In this document: positions 7,571 through 15,493 of the stretch, piece by piece
How the letters are laid out: every line of letters starts with the position of its first letter
How positions within the stretch are numbered: position 1 is the first letter of the stretch
Assembly (NCBI GenBank): GCA_045660265.1
Contig: JAZRDM010000033.1
Span: 41,617 to 105,616 of the forward strand
DNA from: Scatosoma sp045660265
GTDB lineage: Bacteria; Bacillota; Clostridia; Christensenellales; Borkfalkiaceae
Length of the DNA: 64,000 nt
Reading direction: 5' to 3'
The notes under the pieces: model-generated
What the model was told of the DNA's origin: nothing
Seen by the model: only the letters and a program-made list of their open reading frames with translations
Databases searched by the model: none
Position numbers and translations under genes: made by a program

Positions 7571-7830
7571 TACTCTTTCAAAGCTTCTGTGATAAGTTGT
7601 ATCGCCGTTTTAAAACCAAACTCATAGCTAGCAAGCAACTCTTCTTTATTCCTATCTGTTTTCAGGTTAATATACTCCGAAAAAATACTTCTTTCGTCTA
7701 TTAAAAGATTTTCATATAAATAATGATATAATTCCCACTCTCTATTTTCCTTTTCACGACAAACCTTCCCATAAGGAAAAGGTTCATTTTCTTTATGTAA
7801 ATAATATAATTTTTCAATGATTTTTTCCAT
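7570..7830 (-). CDS. Small protein resembling the DUF6809 family
   Basis: An 86-residue charged protein starting MEKIIEKLYYLH and ending with SYEFGFKTAIQLITEAL. The E-x-L-Y-Y start and the F-x-x-G-F-x-x-A-x-x-L-x-x-E ending resemble the DUF6809 family of short proteins in Clostridia and their phages; this family assignment is from memory of the pattern. GGAGACTATAAT ATG gives a good start. It is divergent from an XRE-type regulator at 7924 and has a perfect sigma-A promoter at 7861-7889. Function unknown; the arrangement suggests control by the neighbouring regulator. Confidence 0.65.
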   Translation of the reverse strand: MEKIIEKLYYLHKENEPFPYGKVCREKENREWELYHYLYENLLIDERSIFSEYINLKTDRNKEELLASYEFGFKTAIQLITEALKE

Positions 7831-7860
7831 ATTATAGTCTCCAAAACTTTTTTTGCTTTT

Positions 7861-7889
7861 ATTATAGTAAGTTTTTAGCGTACTGTCAA
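7861..7889 (-). promoter_or_regulatory. Consensus promoter of the DUF6809-like gene
   Basis: TTGACA (7889-7884), 17 bases, TATAAT (7866-7861). It lies in the 93-base gap shared with the divergent XRE regulator, so a regulator bound here could control both genes. Confidence 0.75.
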
Positions 7890-7923
7890 GTATTAACTGA
7901 CTGTTTTTCGCTATAATTTATAT

Positions 7924-8130
7924 ATGAAATTTACCGAAAGATTTAATGAACTAGTTTCTATATGCGGAAAACCGCAAACGCAAATTGCAAAAGAAATAAA
8001 CGTTTCCAAACAATGCGTAAGCGATTATAAGTCGGGAAAAAGTCTTCCGTCTTTACAAACGCTTTACTTGATTTGTCAATGCTTGGACGTTACTGCCGAT
8101 TATTTACTTGGATTATCAGATGAATATTAA
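7924..8130 (+). CDS. XRE-family transcriptional regulator (HTH only)
   Basis: A 68-residue protein made of one Cro/C1-type helix-turn-helix: QTQIAKEINVSKQCVSDYKSGKSLPSLQTL, shown here in part, followed by the typical LDVTADYLLGL ending. It has no effector domain. A TATAAT at 7912-7917 ends 6 bases before the ATG and there is no ribosome binding site, so the transcript may be leaderless. It probably represses itself and the divergent small gene at 7830. The terminator follows at 8130. Confidence 0.9.
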   Translation: MKFTERFNELVSICGKPQTQIAKEINVSKQCVSDYKSGKSLPSLQTLYLICQCLDVTADYLLGLSDEY

Positions 8131-8159
8131 AAAGAGCAAACCCAACGGTTTGCTCTTTT
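8130..8159. terminator. Terminator after the XRE gene
   Basis: AAAAGAGCAAACC (8130-8142) pairs with GGTTTGCTCTTTT (8147-8159) around CAAC. A/T flanks on both sides let it also end the ABC exporter transcript coming from the minus strand (stop at 8176). Confidence 0.9.
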
Positions 8160-8175
8160 CTTTTGTTGTAAGCGA

Positions 8176-10170
8176 TTATTCTAACTCGAACGCGCCCGTA
8201 TATAATTGATAGTACGTGCCTTTTTGATCGATAAGCTGATCGTGGGTACCGCGCTCGATAATTCTACCTTTATCAAGTACCATAATAGCATCAGAGTTGC
8301 GGACAGTGGAAAGCCTATGCGCGATTACGAATACCGTTCTGCCATGCATCAGTTGGTCCATACCGCCTTGCACAAGCGCTTCGGTACGCGTGTCGATAGA
8401 CGACGTTGCTTCGTCCAAAATCATAACGGGAGTGTTGGCAACTTCCGCCCTTGCAATCGACAACAACTGACGTTGACCTTGCGATAAGTTGGCACCGTTA
8501 TTCGTAAGCAGCGTGTTGTAGCCTTCGGGCAAGCGGGAAATGAAATCGTGCGCGTTTGCGAGCTTTGCCGCTTCAATACACTCTTCGTCCGTTGCATCCA
8601 ATTTACCGTAGCGGATATTTTCCATAACCGTGCCTGTAAATAAGTTTGTTTCTTGCAATACAATACCAAGCGAGCGGCGAAGATCGCTCTTTTTAATTTT
8701 ATTTACGTTAATACCGTCGTAACGAATTTTACCGTCTGCTATGTCGTAGAAACGGTTGATTAAGTTGGTAATCGTCGTCTTACCTGCGCCCGTTGCACCG
8801 ACAAAAGCGATTTTTTGACCAGGCTTTGCATACAACGAAACGTCTGTTAAAACTTGTTTTTCGGGAACGTAACCGAAATCGACCATTTCCATAACAATAT
8901 CGCCGCGAAGACGGGTATACGTCGTTTCGTCCGTCTCTTTATGGTAATGTTTCCACGCCCATACGCCCGTGTGTTCCGCAGATTCGTGAATATTGCCCTC
9001 TTCATCCACAGTCGCATAAACGAGCGTAACGTAGCCGTCGTCCACTTCGGATTCTTCGTCCATTAAAGTAAAGATACGGGACGCACCAGCCAAGCCCATT
9101 GCCACCATAGAAACTTGTTGCGACATTTGGTTAACTATTTGCGCAAAGTTACGGGAAAAACCTAAAAAGGCAACGATTGTACCGATATCCAACGCCGCTT
9201 TTTGCGCGTCGAATAAATTACCAAATCCCCAGTTGGGTACTTGCAACGCAAAGAGCAACGCACCGAAAATAGCAATCAAAACATACGTGAAATTTCCGAT
9301 ATTGCCTAATATAGGACCAAGAATATTACCATAGATATGCGCGCGTTCGCTATCTTTAAAAAGCTTTTCGTTGAGTTTGTTGAAATCCTCTTCCGCTTTT
9401 TGTTCGTGCGTGAATACTTTGACAACTTTTTGCCCTTTCATCATTTCTTCCACAAAACCTTCTTCGATAGCAAGCGAGGTTTGTTGTGCTACCATATATT
9501 TTGCACTGTTTCCGCCGATTTTCTTCATAACGAAGGTCATTGCTACCGTACACAAGCCCACCACCAAGAAAAGCCAAAAGCTGTAGGTAAGCATCATAAC
9601 GATAGACGCAATCAGCGTTAAAGCGTTACTGAATAAATTGGGAAGACTGTGCCCGATTACTTGGCGAACAGCGTCGGTGTCGTTGGTATAACAACTCATA
9701 ATTTCACCGTGCGCGTGCGTGTCGAAATATTTAATAGGCAATTTTTGCATTTTGCTAAACATTTCCTCACGGATATGATACAGCATACCTTGCGTAACAA
9801 CTGCCATAATACGCGCGTAACAGAAGGTGGATAACGTAACCAACAAATATACGACGACCATCATAATAATCATGCCCGTCAGCGTTTGATACAACGCATC
9901 CGTCATTCCGCCGTTTTCCAATGCGGGCGTAATGACATTGTTTACCAAGTCTTTCATATAAACCGTTGAAACTAAGCTTCCCAACGCGCTGAATACCAAA
10001 CAGAATAAAACAACGAATACTTGCCACTTATAATATTTAAGCAGCATTTTGATAAGCCTAGGCATTGTGCCTTTTTTAATTGCGCCCTTGGGAATAGGCA
10101 TCATTCCGCGTCCGCCGCGCATAGGCTTTATAGCTTGGGGTTTTTGTTCGTAGTTTTTATTTTCCGACAT
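8176..10170 (-). CDS. ABC exporter, ATP-hydrolysing half (MdlB/BmrD-like)
   Basis: A 664-residue half-transporter with an N-terminal six-helix membrane domain and a C-terminal nucleotide-binding domain. It has Walker A GATGAGKT, signature LSQGQ and the catalytic Glu in VMILDEATSS. A linker of about 60 residues rich in charged and aromatic residues (ESEVDDGYVTL ... TRLRGD) separates the two domains and is longer than in most exporters. It overlaps the upstream partner gene by one base (TAATG), so the two subunits should be made together. Substrate unknown: multidrug or lipid export is usual. Confidence 0.93.
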   Translation of the reverse strand: MSENKNYEQKPQAIKPMRGGRGMMPIPKGAIKKGTMPRLIKMLLKYYKWQVFVVLFCLVFSALGSLVSTVYMKDLVNNVITPALENGGMTDALYQTLTGMIIMMVVVYLLVTLSTFCYARIMAVVTQGMLYHIREEMFSKMQKLPIKYFDTHAHGEIMSCYTNDTDAVRQVIGHSLPNLFSNALTLIASIVMMLTYSFWLFLVVGLCTVAMTFVMKKIGGNSAKYMVAQQTSLAIEEGFVEEMMKGQKVVKVFTHEQKAEEDFNKLNEKLFKDSERAHIYGNILGPILGNIGNFTYVLIAIFGALLFALQVPNWGFGNLFDAQKAALDIGTIVAFLGFSRNFAQIVNQMSQQVSMVAMGLAGASRIFTLMDEESEVDDGYVTLVYATVDEEGNIHESAEHTGVWAWKHYHKETDETTYTRLRGDIVMEMVDFGYVPEKQVLTDVSLYAKPGQKIAFVGATGAGKTTITNLINRFYDIADGKIRYDGINVNKIKKSDLRRSLGIVLQETNLFTGTVMENIRYGKLDATDEECIEAAKLANAHDFISRLPEGYNTLLTNNGANLSQGQRQLLSIARAEVANTPVMILDEATSSIDTRTEALVQGGMDQLMHGRTVFVIAHRLSTVRNSDAIMVLDKGRIIERGTHDQLIDQKGTYYQLYTGAFELE

Positions 10171-11957
10171 TATTCTTCACCCCCTGCTTGCGTATTATCC
10201 GCTTTGCTTTTGGTTTGCGCTTCGTGAATTTCGCGGTAGACGTCGCTTGTTTGCAACAATTCTTCATGCTTGCCGCAAGCGATAATTTTACCGCCATCCA
10301 TTACGATAATTTTATCCGCGTGTTCCACAGATGCCACGCGCTGCGCGATAATAATTTTTGTCGTTTCGGGAATTTCCGTTGCAAAGGCATGACGAATCAG
10401 CGCGTCCGTTTTGGTATCTACCGCACTGGTACTATCGTCTAAAATAAGAACCTTAGGCTTGCGAAGCAACGCTCTTGCAATACAAAGACGTTGTTTTTGA
10501 CCGCCTGAAACGTTAGAACCGCCTTGTTCGATATACGTATCGTAACCGTCGGGGAATGCAGAAATAAACTCGTCTGCCTGCGCTAATTTACAAACGCGGA
10601 CAAGCTCTTCATCACTCGCTTCAGCGTCGCCCCAACGCAAATTTTCTTTGATCGTTCCCGAAAAGAGCACGTTCTTTTGCAATACGACGGCAACCTCTTT
10701 GCGCAAGACATCTAAATCGTAATCTTTTACGTCGACACCGCCGACCAAGACCCTGCCATCCGTTGCGTCGTATAAGCGGGGAATCAACTGAATAAGCGTC
10801 GTTTTAGACGAACCCGTCCCCCCTAAAACACCCACCGTTTCACCCGAATGAATGGTTAAATCGATATCCGAAAGCGCATAGCGTTTTGCTTTTGCGGAAT
10901 ATTTGAAATTAACGTTTTCAAACACAATACTGCCGTCCTTTACTTGCGTTACTGCATTTTCAGGAGAAGTGATATCCGTAGAACAGTCTAATACTTCCGC
11001 AATACGACGGCTGGATTCGATAGACATGGTCAGCATAACAAAGACCATTGAGAACATCATCAAACAAGACAGCATTTGAATACCATACGCAATCAGCGCG
11101 GAAAGCTGACCGGTACCAAAGCCTTCGTATGCTGCCCAAAATTCTGGATTGATAATTGCAAACGAAGCAAAAACGGAAATGAGAATGGATGCGAAGTTGA
11201 TGCAAAGCGTCATCATAGGCGTATTAAGCGCAAGGATTTTTTCGGCTTTTGTAAAGTCGTCTCGTACCTGCCCTGCTGCTTTTTTAAATTTTTCCGTTTC
11301 GTATTCTTCTCTTACAAAAGCTTTTACCACGCGGATACCGCCCACGTTTTCTTGAACGGAATTGTTTAACGCGTCGTACTTTTTAAAGATTTTACGGAAA
11401 AACGGCATTACAAAACGCATAATTGCGATAATTGCTGCCGATAAAAAAGGCACAACAACGACAAAAACCCACGCGAGCTTGGGATTGATGGTAAAACTCA
11501 TAATAATCGCGAAAATAAACTGCAACGGGATGCGCACAACAATACGCAAACACATTTGGAAGGATTGCTGTACGTTGGTAACGTCCGTCGTTAAGCGAGT
11601 AACGAGCGAAGATGACGAAAATTCGTCCACGTTTGCAAACGAGAATTTTTGCACCTTATAAAATAAGTCGTGGCGCAAATTACGCGCAAATCCACAACTC
11701 GCCGTAGCGGCAAGTCTGCCCGCCGAGAAACCGCTTAAAAGCGAAACAACGGCAAGGGAAAGCAAAATGACGCCGTACTGCAAAACAAGCTGCATGGCTG
11801 CGTCTGCATCAATGGGCGTCCCGCTGATTTTGGTAATCAGCTCCGCCATAAAGAAAGGGATTAAACATTCGCAAAAAGCTTCTAACGCCATAAAAATCGG
11901 GGTGATTACGGCAGGCTTTTTAAACTCCCTTACACTTTTCAACAACGTTTTTAACAT
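10170..11957 (-). CDS. ABC exporter, degenerate half (MdlA/BmrC-like)
   Basis: A 595-residue half-transporter with a six-helix membrane domain (about 15-300) and an ATP-binding domain. Two key residues differ from consensus: Walker A reads GGTGSSKT (Ser where the fifth-position Gly is usual) and the catalytic Glu after Walker B is Asp (VLILDDSTS). A degenerate site in one half is typical of heterodimeric exporters such as TM287/288 and BmrCD. It supports pairing with the downstream subunit. The signature VSGGQ is intact. A promoter lies at 12003-12031 and AAGGAG precedes the ATG. Confidence 0.93.
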   Translation of the reverse strand: MLKTLLKSVREFKKPAVITPIFMALEAFCECLIPFFMAELITKISGTPIDADAAMQLVLQYGVILLSLAVVSLLSGFSAGRLAATASCGFARNLRHDLFYKVQKFSFANVDEFSSSSLVTRLTTDVTNVQQSFQMCLRIVVRIPLQFIFAIIMSFTINPKLAWVFVVVVPFLSAAIIAIMRFVMPFFRKIFKKYDALNNSVQENVGGIRVVKAFVREEYETEKFKKAAGQVRDDFTKAEKILALNTPMMTLCINFASILISVFASFAIINPEFWAAYEGFGTGQLSALIAYGIQMLSCLMMFSMVFVMLTMSIESSRRIAEVLDCSTDITSPENAVTQVKDGSIVFENVNFKYSAKAKRYALSDIDLTIHSGETVGVLGGTGSSKTTLIQLIPRLYDATDGRVLVGGVDVKDYDLDVLRKEVAVVLQKNVLFSGTIKENLRWGDAEASDEELVRVCKLAQADEFISAFPDGYDTYIEQGGSNVSGGQKQRLCIARALLRKPKVLILDDSTSAVDTKTDALIRHAFATEIPETTKIIIAQRVASVEHADKIIVMDGGKIIACGKHEELLQTSDVYREIHEAQTKSKADNTQAGGEE

Positions 11958-12002
11958 AGTTGTTTTTTTCTTTTCTCCTTGAAATGATTTTTTTCATATA
12001 AC

Positions 12003-12031
12003 ATTATATTTTTTCTCTTTTTTAAAGTCAA
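12003..12031 (-). promoter_or_regulatory. Promoter of the ABC exporter operon
   Basis: TTGACT (12031-12026), 17 purine-rich bases, TATAAT (12008-12003), about 46 bases before the ATG of the 11957 gene. Confidence 0.75.
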
Positions 12032-12062
12032 GTGTTTCTCAGAAAAAATACTTACTTTCACG

Positions 12063-12084
12063 AAATTTTCATATATGAAAATTT
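12063..12084. repeat. 22-bp perfect palindrome
   Basis: AAATTTTCATATATGAAAATTT is its own reverse complement. It lies 2 bases beyond the YhaN-like stop and 32 bases upstream of the exporter promoter -35. It may form a weak 3' hairpin or be an operator for the exporter operon. No U-run follows, so it is not a classical terminator. Confidence 0.5.
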
Positions 12085-12086
12085 TT

Positions 12087-14282
12087 TCATAAACGTGCCC
12101 GCGCACACGTAAAATACAAAATTTGACGATTTTTCGCAAGCGTTTGTAAAAAGGTTTTAGCAACTTTAAAATGCTCGTCGTCTAATTGCGCAAATGGGTC
12201 GTCAAAAATAAGCAAAGGCGGCGCTGTATACATACTGTCAATAACCGCCAAACGAACACACAAGTCGATTAAACGGCGATAGCCTTGGCTGTAAAACTCA
12301 ATTTGACGGTAAAAGCCACTATCTTTTATAAGCGGTGTGCCTTGCCCATCAAAACAAATTTTAAACGGCTTTTCGCCAAACGCTGATAAATATTTTTGAC
12401 AAGCGTTTGCAACAGGCGTTAAATATCTATCGGAGAGATTGTTTTTGGCTTGCAATAACAACTCTTTCGCCTTTTGTAAATTCTCGTAACGGCAGGTTAA
12501 ACGCTGATGCTTTTCTAATAAAAGTTTTTCCTCTTCGTTTAATTCTTCGATTTCTAATTTACACAACGCCAGCGTGTCGTAAGCGTTTTCCAATGCGTGT
12601 TTTTGCCCAAGCAATTCTTCCTTTTGTTGCTGTAACGAAAATAGAGTTTGTTTTATGGACTGCGACGCCCCAGCTCTTGCGTTTATTTCATTGGCTTGCA
12701 ACTGCGCAGAAAGCGTTTGTAAGGCCTCGCTTTTTTCACAAACGACGCGCTGCAACGATTGATAAACTTCCGCTTTTTCCTTTAACGTTTGCAACGCCAA
12801 ACGAAAATCGTAAATTTCCCCAAAAGGAAATGTGGAAAAAGAAGCGCGTAAAGAGAATTCTAACTCCTCGCGTTTTTGCTTAGCTTTGCGATAATTTTCT
12901 AATACGTTTTCCTCTGTTTCCTCTAATAATACACGCAATTGTTCTTCACATTCTTCCAAGTGCGTTTGCGTTTCCAAATATGCTGTTTGCAAGGCGGAAT
13001 TTTCCGTTAAACCCGTACCTGCCCCTTTGTCTTTCGATTTTTTTGCTATGCCGATGGAAATACATAAGAAGAGAATTCCCAACGCAAATAGTATCGCAGA
13101 CACGACTGCCTCCGACTGCATAAACAGTGCGCCTATAAGAAATAGACCAAATGACAATGCAAAGAGAATTAACCCCGCCATTTTTCCCGTTGACACAGGC
13201 GTAACAGTAGGTATCGGCTCGCCTGCTTCCTGCAAGGAACGCTCGTAATTACCAAGCGCGCGTTCCAGCTCTGTTTTGCGTTCGGTTAAAGCACGTTTTT
13301 GAGCTTCCCGCTCGGTGTATAACGACGCTTGCGCTTGCATTTCTTCTTCTACGCGCTTACACTGCGCGTACTCTTGCGTTTGCGATTGCAAGCTTTCAAA
13401 GGGAATATTTTTTGGGTCTGCGTCCTTAAAAAACACCGCGAGCGGTTGCAGCTGCGTTTGCGCTTGCGTAAGTTGTTCTGCCAATTGTCCCTTTAATGCT
13501 TCGTTCGCTGCCGTATTGCTATTTTCTCCGCAAGTAGAAAGCTCGCTTGCGCAACGTTCGATTTTTTTATTCAACGCAGACACGGTGCCTTCTAATTGTA
13601 CGATTTGATTTTGTAGCGACGGAGCTGACAACACTTTTTCGTCTAATAAACGGCGCTTTTCACGCAGTTGAGTAATACGCTCTTCCACCTCGTCGATAAG
13701 TCCTTGCGCCGGACGGCGTTTGGCTTTTAAGGCGCGCTCGGCGTTTTCAAGGCGGGCAATCGCACCGTCAATATCTTCACCTTGGCTGTTGGTAATGGCT
13801 CGGCTTAAACTATTTTTTAAATCCCCGTCAATGCCCGCGGGAGTGGCGTTTTCGTCGCTGAAAAAAACCGCACGTTCAAAACCGTCTTTGCCTACGCCGA
13901 ATATTTTTTCGCCGATTCGATCGCCTGCGTCCGCAAAATCGTATGAAAGCATTTTACTGCGTTCGTCATAAACGCGCAAAACGTCTTGTGCCGGGGTTTT
14001 TCCAAATGCACGCTCGATACGGTATTGTTTGCTGTTGTATTCTATACCTAACGCACCGCCAAAACCGGAAGCGGACCAGGGTTCGTATTTTATACGCTCG
14101 TTATCGGAAATATTTTTCGTTCTTTTATCACCGATACCGTACAGCATTGCTTTTATAAAGGCGCAAAGCGTCGTTTTTCCCCATCCGTTTTCATGCAAAA
14201 ATACGTTGAGCCCGTCTTGCAAGTCGATACGGACTTTTTTTAATTTTCCAAACCCGAGAATTTCGCAATAGAGCAGTTTCAT
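12087..14282 (-). CDS. YhaN/SbcC-like ATPase with membrane-spanning insert
   Basis: A 731-residue SMC/Rad50-like ATPase. The N-terminal lobe has a Walker A-like ENGWGKTTL (about 32-40). The C-terminal lobe has a Walker B LLIFDDPFAQLDD. Long coiled-coil arms lie between them. In the middle are two hydrophobic helices (about 370-415), as known for the YhaN family, which may anchor it to the membrane. It overlaps the upstream phosphoesterase gene (ATGA), and the two are expected to act together as an SbcCD-like nuclease. The gene ends in TGA. No direct evidence on DNA substrate. Confidence 0.88.
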   Translation of the reverse strand: MKLLYCEILGFGKLKKVRIDLQDGLNVFLHENGWGKTTLCAFIKAMLYGIGDKRTKNISDNERIKYEPWSASGFGGALGIEYNSKQYRIERAFGKTPAQDVLRVYDERSKMLSYDFADAGDRIGEKIFGVGKDGFERAVFFSDENATPAGIDGDLKNSLSRAITNSQGEDIDGAIARLENAERALKAKRRPAQGLIDEVEERITQLREKRRLLDEKVLSAPSLQNQIVQLEGTVSALNKKIERCASELSTCGENSNTAANEALKGQLAEQLTQAQTQLQPLAVFFKDADPKNIPFESLQSQTQEYAQCKRVEEEMQAQASLYTEREAQKRALTERKTELERALGNYERSLQEAGEPIPTVTPVSTGKMAGLILFALSFGLFLIGALFMQSEAVVSAILFALGILFLCISIGIAKKSKDKGAGTGLTENSALQTAYLETQTHLEECEEQLRVLLEETEENVLENYRKAKQKREELEFSLRASFSTFPFGEIYDFRLALQTLKEKAEVYQSLQRVVCEKSEALQTLSAQLQANEINARAGASQSIKQTLFSLQQQKEELLGQKHALENAYDTLALCKLEIEELNEEEKLLLEKHQRLTCRYENLQKAKELLLQAKNNLSDRYLTPVANACQKYLSAFGEKPFKICFDGQGTPLIKDSGFYRQIEFYSQGYRRLIDLCVRLAVIDSMYTAPPLLIFDDPFAQLDDEHFKVAKTFLQTLAKNRQILYFTCARARL

Positions 14283-15361
14283 ATCTCTAAATCCTCCCCC
14301 GTAAGCGCTTTCACGGCAATGTCCAACAAGTCTTCTTTTTTATCAACAAGCTCCGTTTGCGCTTGCAAAATGCACACATATTCATTGAGCAACGGAGACG
14401 AGCGTAACAGCTCGCTCTGCTCTAACGCGGGCGTTGTTTTATCCTCTAATTTCAAAAAGAAAAAACGGTGGGAAAGGTTGCCTTCTATTTGGTAAAAATA
14501 TTTTTTTAAGCTTGGCAAGCATACGCCTTTTAAGACAAGTTTTACTACGCCGTCCGCGTGTTGATTTTGTAAAACGCTTGCAATAGAATTTTCTAACTGC
14601 GTAAGCGTTTGGCACGCGGATACGTCTACCATGTACGAGTTTACCGTGCGGACAGTTGGAACAACGATAAACTTTTCGGCTATCATTCTGCCGTTTTTTA
14701 TCTCGATTTCGTAAAAGCCTTTTTCTCCGCATTCGTCGAAACCGCGCGAAAACAGACAACCGCTGTAACGATACCCGCCTCGAAGCTGTAAGGGCTTTTG
14801 CGTTCTATCTGCATTGTGAATATGTCCCAGCGCTAAATAGTCGATATTTTTATTTTGCAACATTGGCAAACAAACGAGGTCTTTTCCGCAAAGTGCAGAA
14901 AGCTCGCCGTGTGCCATTACGATATTGTAAGCGTCTTTAGGTAAATTTAAGCGCGTGTAAGCTTCGGCGGTTAAATAATTTCCGTCGCTACCCGTAATTA
15001 GTATATTTTCCCCTACGCTGTAACTTTTAAAACCGTGCGCATCACTAAAAAGAAACAAATTCTTTGGAATTTCTCTCGTTTGCAACGCGTATTTGTCGTG
15101 ATTGCCCTGACAATAAAAAAAGCACACCTGCGGGACAGAGGAAATGACGGAAAACGTTTCTTGCATAACGCTGGAGGATAACGTTCCTTCGTCAAACAAA
15201 TCTCCGCAAATGAGCACGGCGGTTACACCGTTTTCTTTTGCGTAGTCGGCAACGTAGCGAAAAGCTGTCAGCGCTTCTTGTCGGCGTTGACGAGCTTTTT
15301 CGTTTGGTAAATTTTTAATGGCAGAGCCGATATGGATATCCGCCGTATGAATAATCTTCAT
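14279..15361 (-). CDS. Metallophosphoesterase, YhaO/SbcD-like exonuclease subunit
   Basis: A 360-residue calcineurin-like phosphoesterase. Metal-binding motifs are visible in order: HTADIHIG (5-12), GDLFDEG (about 53-59), CQGNHDKY (about 85-92), AHGELS and LGHIHN. These fit a dinuclear Mn nuclease of the Mre11/SbcD/YhaO type, probably acting on DNA ends. The C-terminal part is a less conserved capping domain. It is translationally coupled to the downstream YhaN-like ATPase (4-base overlap). Confidence 0.9.
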   Translation of the reverse strand: MKIIHTADIHIGSAIKNLPNEKARQRRQEALTAFRYVADYAKENGVTAVLICGDLFDEGTLSSSVMQETFSVISSVPQVCFFYCQGNHDKYALQTREIPKNLFLFSDAHGFKSYSVGENILITGSDGNYLTAEAYTRLNLPKDAYNIVMAHGELSALCGKDLVCLPMLQNKNIDYLALGHIHNADRTQKPLQLRGGYRYSGCLFSRGFDECGEKGFYEIEIKNGRMIAEKFIVVPTVRTVNSYMVDVSACQTLTQLENSIASVLQNQHADGVVKLVLKGVCLPSLKKYFYQIEGNLSHRFFFLKLEDKTTPALEQSELLRSSPLLNEYVCILQAQTELVDKKEDLLDIAVKALTGEDLEI

Positions 15362-15456
15362 ATTCTTCCTCGAGCAATGAAATTCAGCTTTATTGTATCA
15401 CAAAAATACTCGATTGTAAATAAAAAAGCGAAAATTTGTTCGTATTTTTTTAAAAT

Positions 15457-15486
15457 TTTACTCCCCTATTTCCATAGGGGAGTAAA
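15457..15486. terminator. Terminator after clpB
   Basis: TTTACTCCCCTAT (15457-15469) pairs with ATAGGGGAGTAAA (15474-15486) around TTCC. On the minus strand it is followed by a T-rich run, so it ends the clpB transcript. Confidence 0.85.
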
Positions 15487-15493
15487 TTATCTT

